DNA of 64,000 nt from Aquiluna sp. KACHI24 (lineage in GTDB: Bacteria > Actinomycetota > Actinomycetes > Actinomycetales > Microbacteriaceae), in NCBI RefSeq assembly GCF_025997915.1, contig NZ_AP026677.1, forward strand, positions 1,395,349 through 1,459,348, in the 5' to 3' direction. The notes below the pieces were generated by a model. That model ran no database searches. It was not told the origin of the DNA and saw only the letters and a program-made list of their open reading frames with translations. Both the position numbers and the translations under genes were made by a program. Positions 53,745 through 62,094 of this stretch are shown here, piece after piece (the first letter of the stretch is position 1; every line of letters begins with the position of its first letter).

Positions 53745-55383
53745 GCAAGAACCCTCGGTGACAAAAAGCTCGCTACTGATGGCTTCAGGCACCATTGTCT
53801 CCAGAATTTTGGGCTTTCTCAGAGCGGTTTTGCTAGCGGCAGCCATCGGCGTGACCACCGATGCTGCGGACGCTTTTGGGGTTGCGAATCAGCTGCCAAA
53901 CAACGTTTACGCGATCATCGTGGGTGGTGTGCTGAATGCGGTTTTGGTTCCTCAGCTCGTCAGGGCAAGAGCACTCGCAGATGGGGGCAAGGGCTACATA
54001 GATCGATTTGTGACCCTGGCAATCACGGTCTTTTTTATCCTGACCATGATCTTTACCCTGGCGGCGCCGCTATTGGTGCAGCTTTACACCTCGGGCTGGA
54101 GCCAAGATCAGCTAGCGCTGGCCACCGCGTTTGCCTACTGGTGCCTACCGCAACTGTTTTTCTACGGTTTGTATTCGATTCTTGGTGAGGTGCTCAACTC
54201 CAGAAGCGCTTTTGGGCCATTTATGTGGGCCCCGGTACTCAACAACGTGGTTTCCATTCTCGGTCTAATCGGGTTCGTGCTTATCTTTGGTGCCGACCCG
54301 ACCGGATCACGTTCAGTTGAAAGCTGGGGACTGGACAAAGTTTCACTGCTTGCCGGTAGCGCAACCCTCGGGGTTGCCGCGCAGGCCCTGATTTTGCTCC
54401 TGAGTTGGCGCAAGATTGGCCTGAGTCTCTCGCTGAATTTCAAATGGCGGGGATTTGGTCTTCGGCCAGCCCTCAAGGCGGCGAGTTGGTCGTTGGCCAT
54501 GGTCCTAGTCACACAAATCGGTGGTTTGGTCCAGACTGCTGTCGCGTCAACCGCTGCCTCAGCCCGCGAAAGCGCGGGGGTCGGCGTTGCATCTGTAGCG
54601 GCGGCGGCGATCGCCTGGTTGATCTTTATGCTGCCGCACTCGGTGGTTACCGTTTCGGTTGCGACCGCCTACTTCACCCGCATGGCCAAGCACGCCAGCA
54701 CCGGGGAGACGGACAAGTTCAAGGCCGATCTCACATCCGGATTGAAGGTGATTGCGCTAGTGAGTGTGATTTCCTCTTCACTACTAATGGTTCTGGCCTA
54801 TCCGGTTGCCAGAGTTTTCGCTGGGGAGTACCCAGCAACCGCGGCGCTAGGCAACGTCATAATTGCGTTGATGGTGGGACTCGTGCCATTCAGCTTCGTG
54901 TACATGATTCAGAGGGCATTCTTTGCCCTCGAGGACACCAGAACCCCGTTCTTTTTCACCACGGTTCAGATTGTTCTGCACATTATTGGCTCGGTGACCC
55001 TAGGTGCAGTAATGCCCAAGCAGTGGCTTGTGGTCTCGCTATCGCTCTTGACTGCCACAACCATCATGGTTCAGGGGATTCTGGGCTTCCACCTGCTTCG
55101 CAAAAAGATCGGTGGCTTCGCAGGTTTTGGAGTGGGTGCAGCGATTTTGAAGTTTGTAATCGCCGCGATCCCAGCCACCGCCCTCGCGCTTAGCACTCTG
55201 TGGTTATTCGGCTGGGTTGGCCCAGGTTCTTTTGTCCTAGACAAAGTTCTCACATCGCTACTGACCAGCTCTGTCGTGGGTGGAGTCGGACTTTTGAGTT
55301 ACCTGGGGATCCTGTGGGTAATGAGAGTTCCACAGCTGCGAGAGGTGAGCGCTGCACTAAGCGCTAGGTTAAAGCGAGGCTAG
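53737..55383 (+). CDS. murJ: Lipid II flippase MurJ
   Basis: A 548-residue, 14-helix MATE-like protein of the MurJ/MviN family, starting at GTG 53737. It has the family start SSLLMASGTIVSRILGFLRAVLLAAAIG and the AYWCLPQLFFYGLYSILGEVLNSRSAFGPFMWAPVLNN segment near residues 130-170. It flips lipid II for peptidoglycan synthesis. Unlike mycobacterial MviN it has no C-terminal pseudokinase. It follows the DUF6049-like protein with an 8-base overlap. Confidence 0.93.
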   Translation: MSEQEPSVTKSSLLMASGTIVSRILGFLRAVLLAAAIGVTTDAADAFGVANQLPNNVYAIIVGGVLNAVLVPQLVRARALADGGKGYIDRFVTLAITVFFILTMIFTLAAPLLVQLYTSGWSQDQLALATAFAYWCLPQLFFYGLYSILGEVLNSRSAFGPFMWAPVLNNVVSILGLIGFVLIFGADPTGSRSVESWGLDKVSLLAGSATLGVAAQALILLLSWRKIGLSLSLNFKWRGFGLRPALKAASWSLAMVLVTQIGGLVQTAVASTAASARESAGVGVASVAAAAIAWLIFMLPHSVVTVSVATAYFTRMAKHASTGETDKFKADLTSGLKVIALVSVISSSLLMVLAYPVARVFAGEYPATAALGNVIIALMVGLVPFSFVYMIQRAFFALEDTRTPFFFTTVQIVLHIIGSVTLGAVMPKQWLVVSLSLLTATTIMVQGILGFHLLRKKIGGFAGFGVGAAILKFVIAAIPATALALSTLWLFGWVGPGSFVLDKVLTSLLTSSVVGGVGLLSYLGILWVMRVPQLREVSAALSARLKRG

Positions 55384-55425
55384 AAGCTGAATTTTCGGCA
55401 AAGTTTTGCCGCCAAAGAGCGGAAT

Positions 55426-55445
55426 ACATAGATAACCATCTATGT
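55426..55445. other. Inverted repeat upstream of trxB
   Basis: Perfect 8-base arms ACATAGAT-AACC-ATCTATGT, 25 bases ahead of the trxB start and followed by TTAGTTTTG. It could be an operator or a hairpin in the trxB leader; a second small dyad (CGGCAAA / TTTGCCG, 55396-55411) lies just after the murJ stop and may be a weak terminator. Confidence 0.4.
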
Positions 55446-55470
55446 TTAGTTTTGTAGGTAAGGAAGTGCA

Positions 55471-56391
55471 ATGCGCGACGTAATCATCATTGGATCTGGC
55501 CCAGCGGGCTACACCGCTGCAATCTATGCGGCCAGAGCCCAGCTCAACCCACTGCTAATCGCATCGAGCGTTGAGCCGGGTGGTGAGTTGATGAAAACCA
55601 CCGAGGTCGAGAACTTCCCTGGTTTCCCAGAGGGCCTTATGGGTCCTGACCTGATGGCCAACTTCCAGGCCCAGGCTGAGCGCTTTGGCACCGAGATTCT
55701 CTTTGATGACGTGATTGAGGTCGACCTGAAGGGTGATGTCAAGATCGTCAAGACTGGCGGCGGCGAGACCTTTGAGGCTAAGTCAGTGATCATTTCCACC
55801 GGTGCCGCGTATCGCGAGCTTGGACTCCCGAAGGAGAAGGAGCTCTCCGGTCACGGTGTTTCATGGTGTGCAACCTGCGATGGGTTCTTCTTCCGTGAGA
55901 AGACCATTGCCGTGGTCGGTGGCGGCGACTCCGCCATGGAGGAAGCAAACTTTTTGACCAAGTTTGCATCCAAGGTTTACATCATCCACCGTCGCGACAG
56001 CCTGAAGGCTTCCAAGATCATGCAGCAGCGTGCTTTTGACAACCCGAAGATCGAATTCATCTGGAACTCGGCCGTTGCGGAGCTAAAGGGTGATTCAAAG
56101 CTTGAGGGTGTCGTACTCGAGGACACAGTCACCGGTGCCAAGTCAGACCTAGCCCTGGATGGTCTATTTATTGCAATCGGAAATGACCCAAGGGTTTGGT
56201 TGGTTGAGAACCAGGTAGAGCTAACCGAGGAGCGCTTTATCAAGGTCGAGGGTCGCTCATCGAGGACCTCGCTTCCTGGAGTCTTCGCAGCTGGCGATGT
56301 AATCGACCCGACTTATCGTCAGGCAATCACCGCGGCTGGCTCTGGCTGTGTAGCGGCACTGGATGCCGAGCACTACCTGTCTTCCCACTAG
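55471..56391 (+). CDS. trxB: Thioredoxin reductase
   Basis: A 306-residue FAD/NADPH thioredoxin reductase. The FAD motif GSGPAGYTAAIYAARA is at residues 8-23, the redox-active CATC is near 132-135, the NADPH motif GGGDSAMEEA near 150, and GVFAAGDVIDPTYRQAITAAGSG near 270. It reduces TrxA, encoded ten bases downstream, and may drive the GPx-like peroxidase at 0.9 kb. It is conserved beside murJ in actinobacteria. Confidence 0.96.
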   Translation: MRDVIIIGSGPAGYTAAIYAARAQLNPLLIASSVEPGGELMKTTEVENFPGFPEGLMGPDLMANFQAQAERFGTEILFDDVIEVDLKGDVKIVKTGGGETFEAKSVIISTGAAYRELGLPKEKELSGHGVSWCATCDGFFFREKTIAVVGGGDSAMEEANFLTKFASKVYIIHRRDSLKASKIMQQRAFDNPKIEFIWNSAVAELKGDSKLEGVVLEDTVTGAKSDLALDGLFIAIGNDPRVWLVENQVELTEERFIKVEGRSSRTSLPGVFAAGDVIDPTYRQAITAAGSGCVAALDAEHYLSSH

Positions 56392-56401
56392 GAGGTTTTA
56401 C

Positions 56402-56725
56402 GTGAAACCAGTTAATGCAACTGTCGACAGCTTCAAGGCTGAGGTTTTAGAGTCCAACATTCCAGTGATCGTTGATTTCTGGGCAGAGTGGTGCGGTCCC
56501 TGCCGCATGGTTGCTCCAGTGCTAGATGAGATTTCGGCTGAGTACGACGGCAAGCTCAAGATCGTCAAGGTCAACGTTGATGAGCACCCGCAGCTAGCTA
56601 TGGACTACCAGGTCACAGGTATTCCACTGCTTGGAGTGTTCAAGGATGGCAAGATCGTGAAGCACCTAGTTGGTGCTCGTCCAAAGGCAGCGATTCTCTC
56701 CGAGATCTCCGAGTACATCGCCTAA
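56402..56725 (+). CDS. trxA: Thioredoxin
   Basis: A 107-residue thioredoxin from GTG 56402 (VKPVNATVDSF), with AGGAGG ten bases upstream; a longer frame to 56363 lies within trxB. The active site WCGPC is near residues 28-32, with the cis-Pro loop TGIPLL near 72. It reduces protein disulfides and peroxidases. Confidence 0.96.
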   Translation: MKPVNATVDSFKAEVLESNIPVIVDFWAEWCGPCRMVAPVLDEISAEYDGKLKIVKVNVDEHPQLAMDYQVTGIPLLGVFKDGKIVKHLVGARPKAAILSEISEYIA

Positions 56726-56792
56726 TACCCCGAATTTATTGGGCAAAACCCCCACTTCGGGCTAAGCTAACCCCTAAAACCGGGGAGCTGAT

Positions 56793-58049
56793 ATGACTCA
56801 GACGCGTGCAAGCAGTGTCACCAACTTTGACAGTTGGAAGCACGCGTACGCGGCGCGCGCAGCAAACCTCTCGGTTTCTGAGGTCCGAGCTCTATTCGCG
56901 GTGGTCTCAAGACCCGAGGTGGTTTCGCTTGCCGGTGGCATGCCGGATGTTTCAGCGCTTGATGGTGCTCTCATCGAGGAGGCTTTCAACTCGATGATGG
57001 CCACCAAGGGCAATTACGCCCTGCAATACGGTGGTGGTCAGGGTGTACTGAAACTTCGTGAGCAAATCCAAGAAATCATGCTGCTCGATGGTGTTCAGGG
57101 CTCAGTTGACGACATCATGATCACAACTGGCTCCCAGCATGCTCTCGAGTTACTCGCAGACTTGTTCCTAGATGCCGGTGATGTTGTGCTGGTTGAAGCA
57201 CCTAGCTACGTGGGTGCGGTGGGTATTTTCCGCCACAAAGAAGCTCACATTGAGCACGTTTTCACCGACAACGACGGTATTTCACCAGAGGCGCTAGCTG
57301 AGGCTGCTGACCGCATGGCCGCAGCTGGCAAAAAGGTAAAGCTTCTCTACCTGGTGCCGAATTTCGCAAACCCAAGCGGTGTGACCCTGTCGGCTGAGCG
57401 TCGCCAGCAGGTCTTGCAGGTCTGCAAGGAACGCGGGATCCTGATCATCGAGGACAACCCATACGGTCTTCTGTACTTTGAAAATCAGCCCCCAAAGGCA
57501 TTGAGGGCCTTCGATTCAGAGGGCGTGGTTTACCTTGGCTCCTTCTCCAAGATTCTCTCTCCTGGCCTAAGGGTCGGCTACGTACTTGCTCCCCCAGCAA
57601 TCAGGGACAAACTGATCCTCGCTAACGAGTCAGCGATTCTCTCACCCGCTACTTTCGCGCAGATGCTGGTCAGCGAGTACCTATTGATTGCCGACTGGCA
57701 GGGCCAGATTGACCGCTATCGCAGTCTCTACCGCGAGAAGCGCGATGCCGCTCTGGAGGCGCTGGAGCAGTATTTGCCTAGGGTTCAGACCACTAGGCCC
57801 AACGGTGGCTTTTTCCTCTGGCTAACACTCCCTGAGGGCCTAAACAGCAAGGAAATGCTGCCCCTGGCAGTAACCGAGCTGGTCGCCTACACCCCGGGAA
57901 CTGCCTTCTACGGTGATGGTCGAGGTGCCAACAACATTCGAGTTTGCTACTCGCACCCAACTGCAGAGAACGTAAAGGTTGGTATCAAGCGACTTTCTAA
58001 CGTTGTGAACCTGCAGCTAGACCTACTCGACACCTTCCGAGCCGAGTAG
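56793..58049 (+). CDS. PLP-dependent aminotransferase, class I/II (2-aminoadipate/aromatic type)
   Basis: A 418-residue fold-type I aminotransferase. Motifs: SLAGGMPDVSALD near residue 47, ALQYGGGQGVLKLREQI near 76, VPNFANPSGVTLS near 190, and the PLP Lys in YLGSFSKILSPGLRVGY near 247. It resembles LysN/AraT or MocR-type aminotransferase domains, without the winged-helix domain. It stands before ddl with a two-base gap, as in other actinobacteria; the substrate is unknown, though a cell-wall amino acid is possible. Confidence 0.85.
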   Translation: MTQTRASSVTNFDSWKHAYAARAANLSVSEVRALFAVVSRPEVVSLAGGMPDVSALDGALIEEAFNSMMATKGNYALQYGGGQGVLKLREQIQEIMLLDGVQGSVDDIMITTGSQHALELLADLFLDAGDVVLVEAPSYVGAVGIFRHKEAHIEHVFTDNDGISPEALAEAADRMAAAGKKVKLLYLVPNFANPSGVTLSAERRQQVLQVCKERGILIIEDNPYGLLYFENQPPKALRAFDSEGVVYLGSFSKILSPGLRVGYVLAPPAIRDKLILANESAILSPATFAQMLVSEYLLIADWQGQIDRYRSLYREKRDAALEALEQYLPRVQTTRPNGGFFLWLTLPEGLNSKEMLPLAVTELVAYTPGTAFYGDGRGANNIRVCYSHPTAENVKVGIKRLSNVVNLQLDLLDTFRAE

Positions 58050-58051
58050 TC

Positions 58052-58993
58052 GTGGCGCTTCGGGTTCTAGTTTTAGCCGGTGGCATCTCGCACGAGCGCG
58101 ATGTATCCCTGAAGTCAGGACGAAGAGTTGCTGACGCGCTGTTGGATGCTGGTGCAGAGGTGGAGATTCGCGAGCCCGATGCCGATTTGATCGGTCACCT
58201 GATTGCCTCTCGTCCAGATGTTGTTTGGTCCACCCTGCACGGCTCAGTTGGGGAGGATGGCACCATTCAATGCCTCCTGGAGCTCGCTGGAATCCCTTTT
58301 GTTGGTTCAGATGGGGCGGCAGCTCAGCTGGCTTGGCACAAACCAACAGCAAAGACCATCCTGAGACGCCACGGCGTTCAAACGCCGGACTCGATTTCGC
58401 TGCCTCGTGCTACCTTTCGCGAGCTAAACGCTGAATCGGTGCTGGCTATGGTTGGCACTCAGCTTGGATTCCCATTGATTGTGAAGCCAGCCGAGAGCGG
58501 CTCCGCACAGGGTGTTACCAAGGTTGAGTCAGCCGCTAGTTTTGCGAAGGCCATGGTTGATGCCTTCGTTTACTGCGACACCGTGATCATTGAGAAATTT
58601 GTGGCTGGGACAGAGCTAGCGGTTTCAGTGGTGGATCTTGGCTTCGGTCCAAGGGCCCTACCGGCGGTTGAAGTTGAGGTTGAGGGTGGCAGTTTCGGTT
58701 ACAACGAGCGCTACAACCCTGGCGAAACCAACTACTACGTGCCCGCTAGATTGAGCCCTGCGGTGGTGGAACGAGCAGCGGAGGTCGCTCTGACGGCCCA
58801 CAACGCCTTGAGATTGCGCCATCTTTCGCGAATCGACCTGATCGTCGACCATGAGGGCACGCCTTGGTTCCTAGAAGCCAATGTGACTCCTGGGATGACG
58901 GAAACTTCGCTCTTCCCCCAGGCAATCGTTGCCGATGGTTCGGAGTTAGCGGAGTCCTATCTTTCAATCGCCCAGGCGGCGGCTAGAAACTAA
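58052..58993 (+). CDS. ddl: D-alanine-D-alanine ligase
   Basis: A 313-residue ATP-grasp ligase from GTG 58052, making D-Ala-D-Ala for peptidoglycan. Motifs: GGISHERDVSLKSG near residue 9, TLHGSVGEDGTIQ near 60, PLIVKPAESGSAQGVTKV near 143, and EANVTPGMTETSLFPQ near 270. It is shorter than vancomycin-resistance ligases, at the bacterial normal length. It is coupled to the aminotransferase and overlaps parB by four bases at its 3' end. Confidence 0.92.
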   Translation: MALRVLVLAGGISHERDVSLKSGRRVADALLDAGAEVEIREPDADLIGHLIASRPDVVWSTLHGSVGEDGTIQCLLELAGIPFVGSDGAAAQLAWHKPTAKTILRRHGVQTPDSISLPRATFRELNAESVLAMVGTQLGFPLIVKPAESGSAQGVTKVESAASFAKAMVDAFVYCDTVIIEKFVAGTELAVSVVDLGFGPRALPAVEVEVEGGSFGYNERYNPGETNYYVPARLSPAVVERAAEVALTAHNALRLRHLSRIDLIVDHEGTPWFLEANVTPGMTETSLFPQAIVADGSELAESYLSIAQAAARN

Positions 58994-59898
58994 TCCTTTT
59001 GGATCTGCTCAACTATGCGACGCAGGTCAGCAATGTTGCCAAATTCGATGACTAGCTGGCCCTTTTTGCGACCCAACTGAATCTTCACAACCGTGTTCAG
59101 CTTCTCGCCAAGGGAATCCGACATCTCTTTGAGCATGTCTTGTTTTCCACCAGGGACAATCTTGGCCTTCTTGGGCTTGACCTTGACGCCACCCACCAGC
59201 TCTTCGAGACCGCGAACCGATAGACCCTCCTTGATGGCACGCTCTGCAAGAGTTGCCATTAGTTCTTCGCTCGGAGCGCCAAGCAGTGCTCTGGCGTGGC
59301 CGGCAGATAGGACTCCAGAGGCAACCTTGGTCTGAACGGCCAATGGCAGTCGCAAGAGGCGCAGGGTATTGGTGATTTGAGGCCTGGAGCGGCCGAGGCG
59401 ATCTGCCAGCTGCTCCTGGGTAGTACCAAAGTCTTCAAGCAGTTGTTTATACGCGGAGGCCTCTTCAAGCGGATTTAGGTTTGCTCGGTGGAGGTTTTCC
59501 AAAAGTGCGTCTCGAAGCATGTTTTCGTCAGCAGTTTCGCGAACTACCGCGGGAATTGTGGTCAGACCGGCTTCCTTGGATGCTCTCAGGCGTCGCTCAC
59601 CCATAATCAACTCATAGCCAGCACCCTTCGGGCGGACCACTATCGGCTGCAGCACTCCAAACTCGCGAATTGAGTGCACCAATTCGGCAAACTGCTCTGG
59701 CTCAAAAACACTTCTTGGCTGCTGCGGGTTTGGAACGATGCTGTCGATTGCTAGGTCGCTGAATCTTGCGCCTGGCACTTGAGAGAGTGGGTTTGGAGCA
59801 GTTGAGCTAAAGAAGACATCTACCGCATCTCGGTCGCCACCTGGGATCAGGGAACCAATACCACGTCCTAGGCCACCACGTTTTTTCTCTTCACTCAT
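58990..59898 (-). CDS. parB: Chromosome-partitioning protein ParB
   Basis: A 302-residue ParB CTPase that loads at parS and slides on DNA. It has the N-terminal basic motif RGGLGRGIGSLI, the CTP-binding GERRLRASKEAGL near residue 102, and a HTH region ADRLGRSRPQITNTLRLLRLP near 175. A C-terminal dimerisation domain ends the protein. It overlaps parA by four bases (ATGA). Its DNA sites, two perfect parS, lie at 60791 and 61611. Confidence 0.95.
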   Translation of the reverse strand: MSEEKKRGGLGRGIGSLIPGGDRDAVDVFFSSTAPNPLSQVPGARFSDLAIDSIVPNPQQPRSVFEPEQFAELVHSIREFGVLQPIVVRPKGAGYELIMGERRLRASKEAGLTTIPAVVRETADENMLRDALLENLHRANLNPLEEASAYKQLLEDFGTTQEQLADRLGRSRPQITNTLRLLRLPLAVQTKVASGVLSAGHARALLGAPSEELMATLAERAIKEGLSVRGLEELVGGVKVKPKKAKIVPGGKQDMLKEMSDSLGEKLNTVVKIQLGRKKGQLVIEFGNIADLRRIVEQIQKD

Positions 59899-60779
59899 TT
59901 GATTACTCCTCTTTGAGCCAATTCGATTGCCGCCTCCTGATAAGCCAGGGAGCCTGAATTCTTGGGGTCGTAGCTGATTGCTGTTTGCTGATAGCTCGGG
60001 GCCTCAGAAAGCCTTACAGAGCGCGGGATCGTTGCATTGAGAGTCTCTTTGGGGAAGTACTTACGAACATCCTCTGCTACATCACTACTGAGGTTGGTTC
60101 GATTGTCGAACATGGTTAGCAGGATGCCACCAATGATCAGGTTTGGGTTAAGGCCCTTTCGAACCCTGTCGATATTGTTCATCAGCTGAGTTACACCTTC
60201 GAGCGCGTAGTACTCACACTGGATTGGAACCAAGACCTCGGTAGCCGCCACGAGGGCGTTTACCGTCAAAAGTCCGAATGAGGGCGGGGAGTCGATAAAG
60301 ACAAAATGGATCGGGTGTTCCTGGGAAGCCAAGAACTCCTGAAGTGACCTTGCGAGGACGTGCTCACGGCTTTCGTAGCCCACCATTTCAATCTCTGCGC
60401 CGGCTAAATCGATGGTTGCAGGCAAACAAAGCAAGTTTTGGTGTTCCGGACTTTGCTTGACGGCATCTGCCATAGCCAGACCATCAACCAAAACCTCAAA
60501 GCTACCAACGACGCCATTGTGGTGTTCAACACCAAGTGCCGTGGAGGCGTTGCCCTGGGGATCTAGGTCAATGACCAGGACTCTCATGCCTTTTCTGGCA
60601 AGGGAAGCCGCGAGGTTTACCGCGGTAGTGGTCTTTCCCACCCCACCCTTTTGGTTAGAAATCGTGAGGATTCTGGTTTTCTCAGGCGGAACCAAAACGG
60701 TTTCAGCAACTCGCTTAGCTCGCTCGTTGTTGACCGTCATCTCCCGCAGTAGCGGAGTATTTTGGCCTGCGAGGGTCAT
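59895..60779 (-). CDS. parA: Chromosome-partitioning ATPase ParA
   Basis: A 294-residue ParA/Soj ATPase. The deviant Walker A KGGVGKTTTAVN (near residues 44-55), the switch motif DLDPQGNAS near 72-80 and IDSPPSFGLLT near 160 are present. It moves ParB-parS complexes. The start ATG overlaps the TGA stop of a 55-residue open frame (60776-60943) that contains a parS site; in related genomes this stretch may form part of ParA. Confidence 0.93.
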   Translation of the reverse strand: MTLAGQNTPLLREMTVNNERAKRVAETVLVPPEKTRILTISNQKGGVGKTTTAVNLAASLARKGMRVLVIDLDPQGNASTALGVEHHNGVVGSFEVLVDGLAMADAVKQSPEHQNLLCLPATIDLAGAEIEMVGYESREHVLARSLQEFLASQEHPIHFVFIDSPPSFGLLTVNALVAATEVLVPIQCEYYALEGVTQLMNNIDRVRKGLNPNLIIGGILLTMFDNRTNLSSDVAEDVRKYFPKETLNATIPRSVRLSEAPSYQQTAISYDPKNSGSLAYQEAAIELAQRGVIK

Positions 60780-60943
60780 TCGGACTCCAATGTTTCACGT
60801 GAAACATGTGTCACATGGCTCAATCCGAGACCCTGCCAACCGATAGGTGTGGGGGACTGCTCTTCACGATCATTTGGGTATCCCATACCGCTTTTTACAG
60901 TTGCGGGCGTGGTGGCGGTGTCGTCGGCGGGTTGGTTAGACAT
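60776..60943 (-). CDS. 55-residue open frame between rsmG and parA containing parS
   Basis: ATG 60943 directly follows the rsmG TAA, and the frame ends TGA 60776-60778, overlapping the parA ATG (ATGA). It encodes a hydrophilic N-terminus (MSNQPADDTATTP) and ends HVSRETLESE, where VSRET is the translated parS. This looks like a leader peptide coupled to parA, or the remains of a longer ParA N-terminus put out of frame. I do not recognise homologues. Confidence 0.5.
   Translation of the reverse strand: MSNQPADDTATTPATVKSGMGYPNDREEQSPTPIGWQGLGLSHVTHVSRETLESE
60791..60806. other. parS site 1
   Basis: Perfect 16-base palindrome TGTTTCACGTGAAACA, identical to the bacterial parS consensus. It lies just upstream of parA within the 55-residue frame. 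It is the centromere-like site recognised by ParB. Confidence 0.95.
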
Positions 60944-61597
60944 TTAGCTCTCCTGACCCTTCAGCCTAATGCGGACCACTGTCGCGGTTTCTGGAGCTTT
61001 ATCCACTCCCAAAGTTAGGATTTCTGGCTCAAGGTAGCCAAGGCGCTGCAGTCTGGGGCGAGCCAGTTCGATTTCTTCGGGAGCCCTTGAGCCCTTCATT
61101 GCCAACACAGTCTTTAGTTCTGATCCGCGAGTCAATGGAGTTAGTAGCCTGACCAACTTATCCAAGGCCGCTACAGCACGCGCGGTAACGATGTCAAAGT
61201 CGGTGCGGTGAACATCCTCCGCTCTGGCGCGAATGACCTCGACATTATCAATGCCTAGATCTGAAACCACCTGAGAGAGCCAATTGGCGCGGCGTTCCAT
61301 GGGTTCGATGAGTGTGAAGTGTGCATTTGGTTGAGCGATAGCCATTGGAATGCCGGGGAGCCCCGCTCCAGATCCCACATCTGCAACCTTGGCGCCTTGA
61401 GGCACCAACTCGGCCAGTAGAGCACTGTTCAGAACGTGGCGACTCCAAATCTTTGGCAGTTCACGTGGGCCAAGCAAACCGAAAGTTTCTGAGTCGGTCG
61501 CTAAGCGAAGTGCGTAGCCACGAGCCTTATCAATCTGAGGTCCGAAAAACTCGCGTGCGAACGCCGGCTCTGCTTCCAAAGTAGACAAATCAGCCAT
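60944..61597 (-). CDS. rsmG: 16S rRNA m7G methyltransferase RsmG (GidB)
   Basis: A 217-residue methyltransferase that modifies G527 of 16S rRNA; its loss gives low-level streptomycin resistance in other bacteria. The SAM motif is VADVGSGAGLPGIPMAIA near residues 71-88, and a conserved later motif RAVAALDKLVRLLTPL near 137. It lies between jag (parS in the gap) and the small frame before parA, with no gap to the latter. Confidence 0.94.
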   Translation of the reverse strand: MADLSTLEAEPAFAREFFGPQIDKARGYALRLATDSETFGLLGPRELPKIWSRHVLNSALLAELVPQGAKVADVGSGAGLPGIPMAIAQPNAHFTLIEPMERRANWLSQVVSDLGIDNVEVIRARAEDVHRTDFDIVTARAVAALDKLVRLLTPLTRGSELKTVLAMKGSRAPEEIELARPRLQRLGYLEPEILTLGVDKAPETATVVRIRLKGQES

Positions 61598-61610
61598 TTC
61601 CGCCCCCTAA

Positions 61611-61626
61611 TGTTTCACGTGAAACA
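61611..61626. other. parS site 2
   Basis: Second perfect TGTTTCACGTGAAACA palindrome, overlapping the last bases of the jag-rsmG gap, 14 bases ahead of the rsmG start. Two parS sites 820 bases apart mark the centromere region next to the origin. Confidence 0.95.
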
Positions 61627-62094
61627 TTAAGCCTTGTCGATAACGATGTGGCGGTCTTTGCCCTGGCCTTCAGACTCTGAGCTGAAACCAGCCTCTGAGA
61701 CCATATCGTGAACCAACTTGCGGTCGTAGGAGCTCATTGGCTTTAGGTGCTGGGCCTTGCCGGTCTCCTCAAACTTGGCGATGGCCTTGTCAACAATCGC
61801 ACGAAGCTGGTTGTTCTTGATTTCGCGAGAGCCCCCGATGTCAAGAATCAGGCGGGAGTTCTCACCGGTCTTCGCCTGGACTGCCATGCGGGTGATCTCC
61901 TGGAGTGCCTCTACGACATCTGGGTCTGAAACCTTGCCCAAATTTGACTCACCGTCACTGGTGACGGAGATATAGGCGCGGTCCTGACGAAACTCGATCT
62001 CAAGGTCACCGTCAAGGTCGGCGGTGTCCAGGAACTCTTCAATAAAGTCCGCGGCGATCTCGCCTTCTTGCTCTAGTTCTGTTTCTCTGCTCAT
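61627..62094 (-). CDS. jag: Jag/KhpB-like RNA-binding protein (KH and R3H)
   Basis: A 155-residue protein with a KH domain (about residues 20-75, IEFRQDRAYISVTSDGES) and an R3H motif near residues 120-130 (LKPMSSYDRKLVHDMVS). The Jag N-terminal domain of longer homologues is absent. It binds RNA and probably affects envelope or cell-division gene expression. It overlaps yidC by four bases. Confidence 0.88.
   Translation of the reverse strand: MSRETELEQEGEIAADFIEEFLDTADLDGDLEIEFRQDRAYISVTSDGESNLGKVSDPDVVEALQEITRMAVQAKTGENSRLILDIGGSREIKNNQLRAIVDKAIAKFEETGKAQHLKPMSSYDRKLVHDMVSEAGFSSESEGQGKDRHIVIDKA

Noticed and set aside
60412..60846. Plus-strand frame opposite parA that includes MFHVKH from parS
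   Set aside because: It is antisense to well-conserved parA; the parS palindrome simply reads as protein on both strands.
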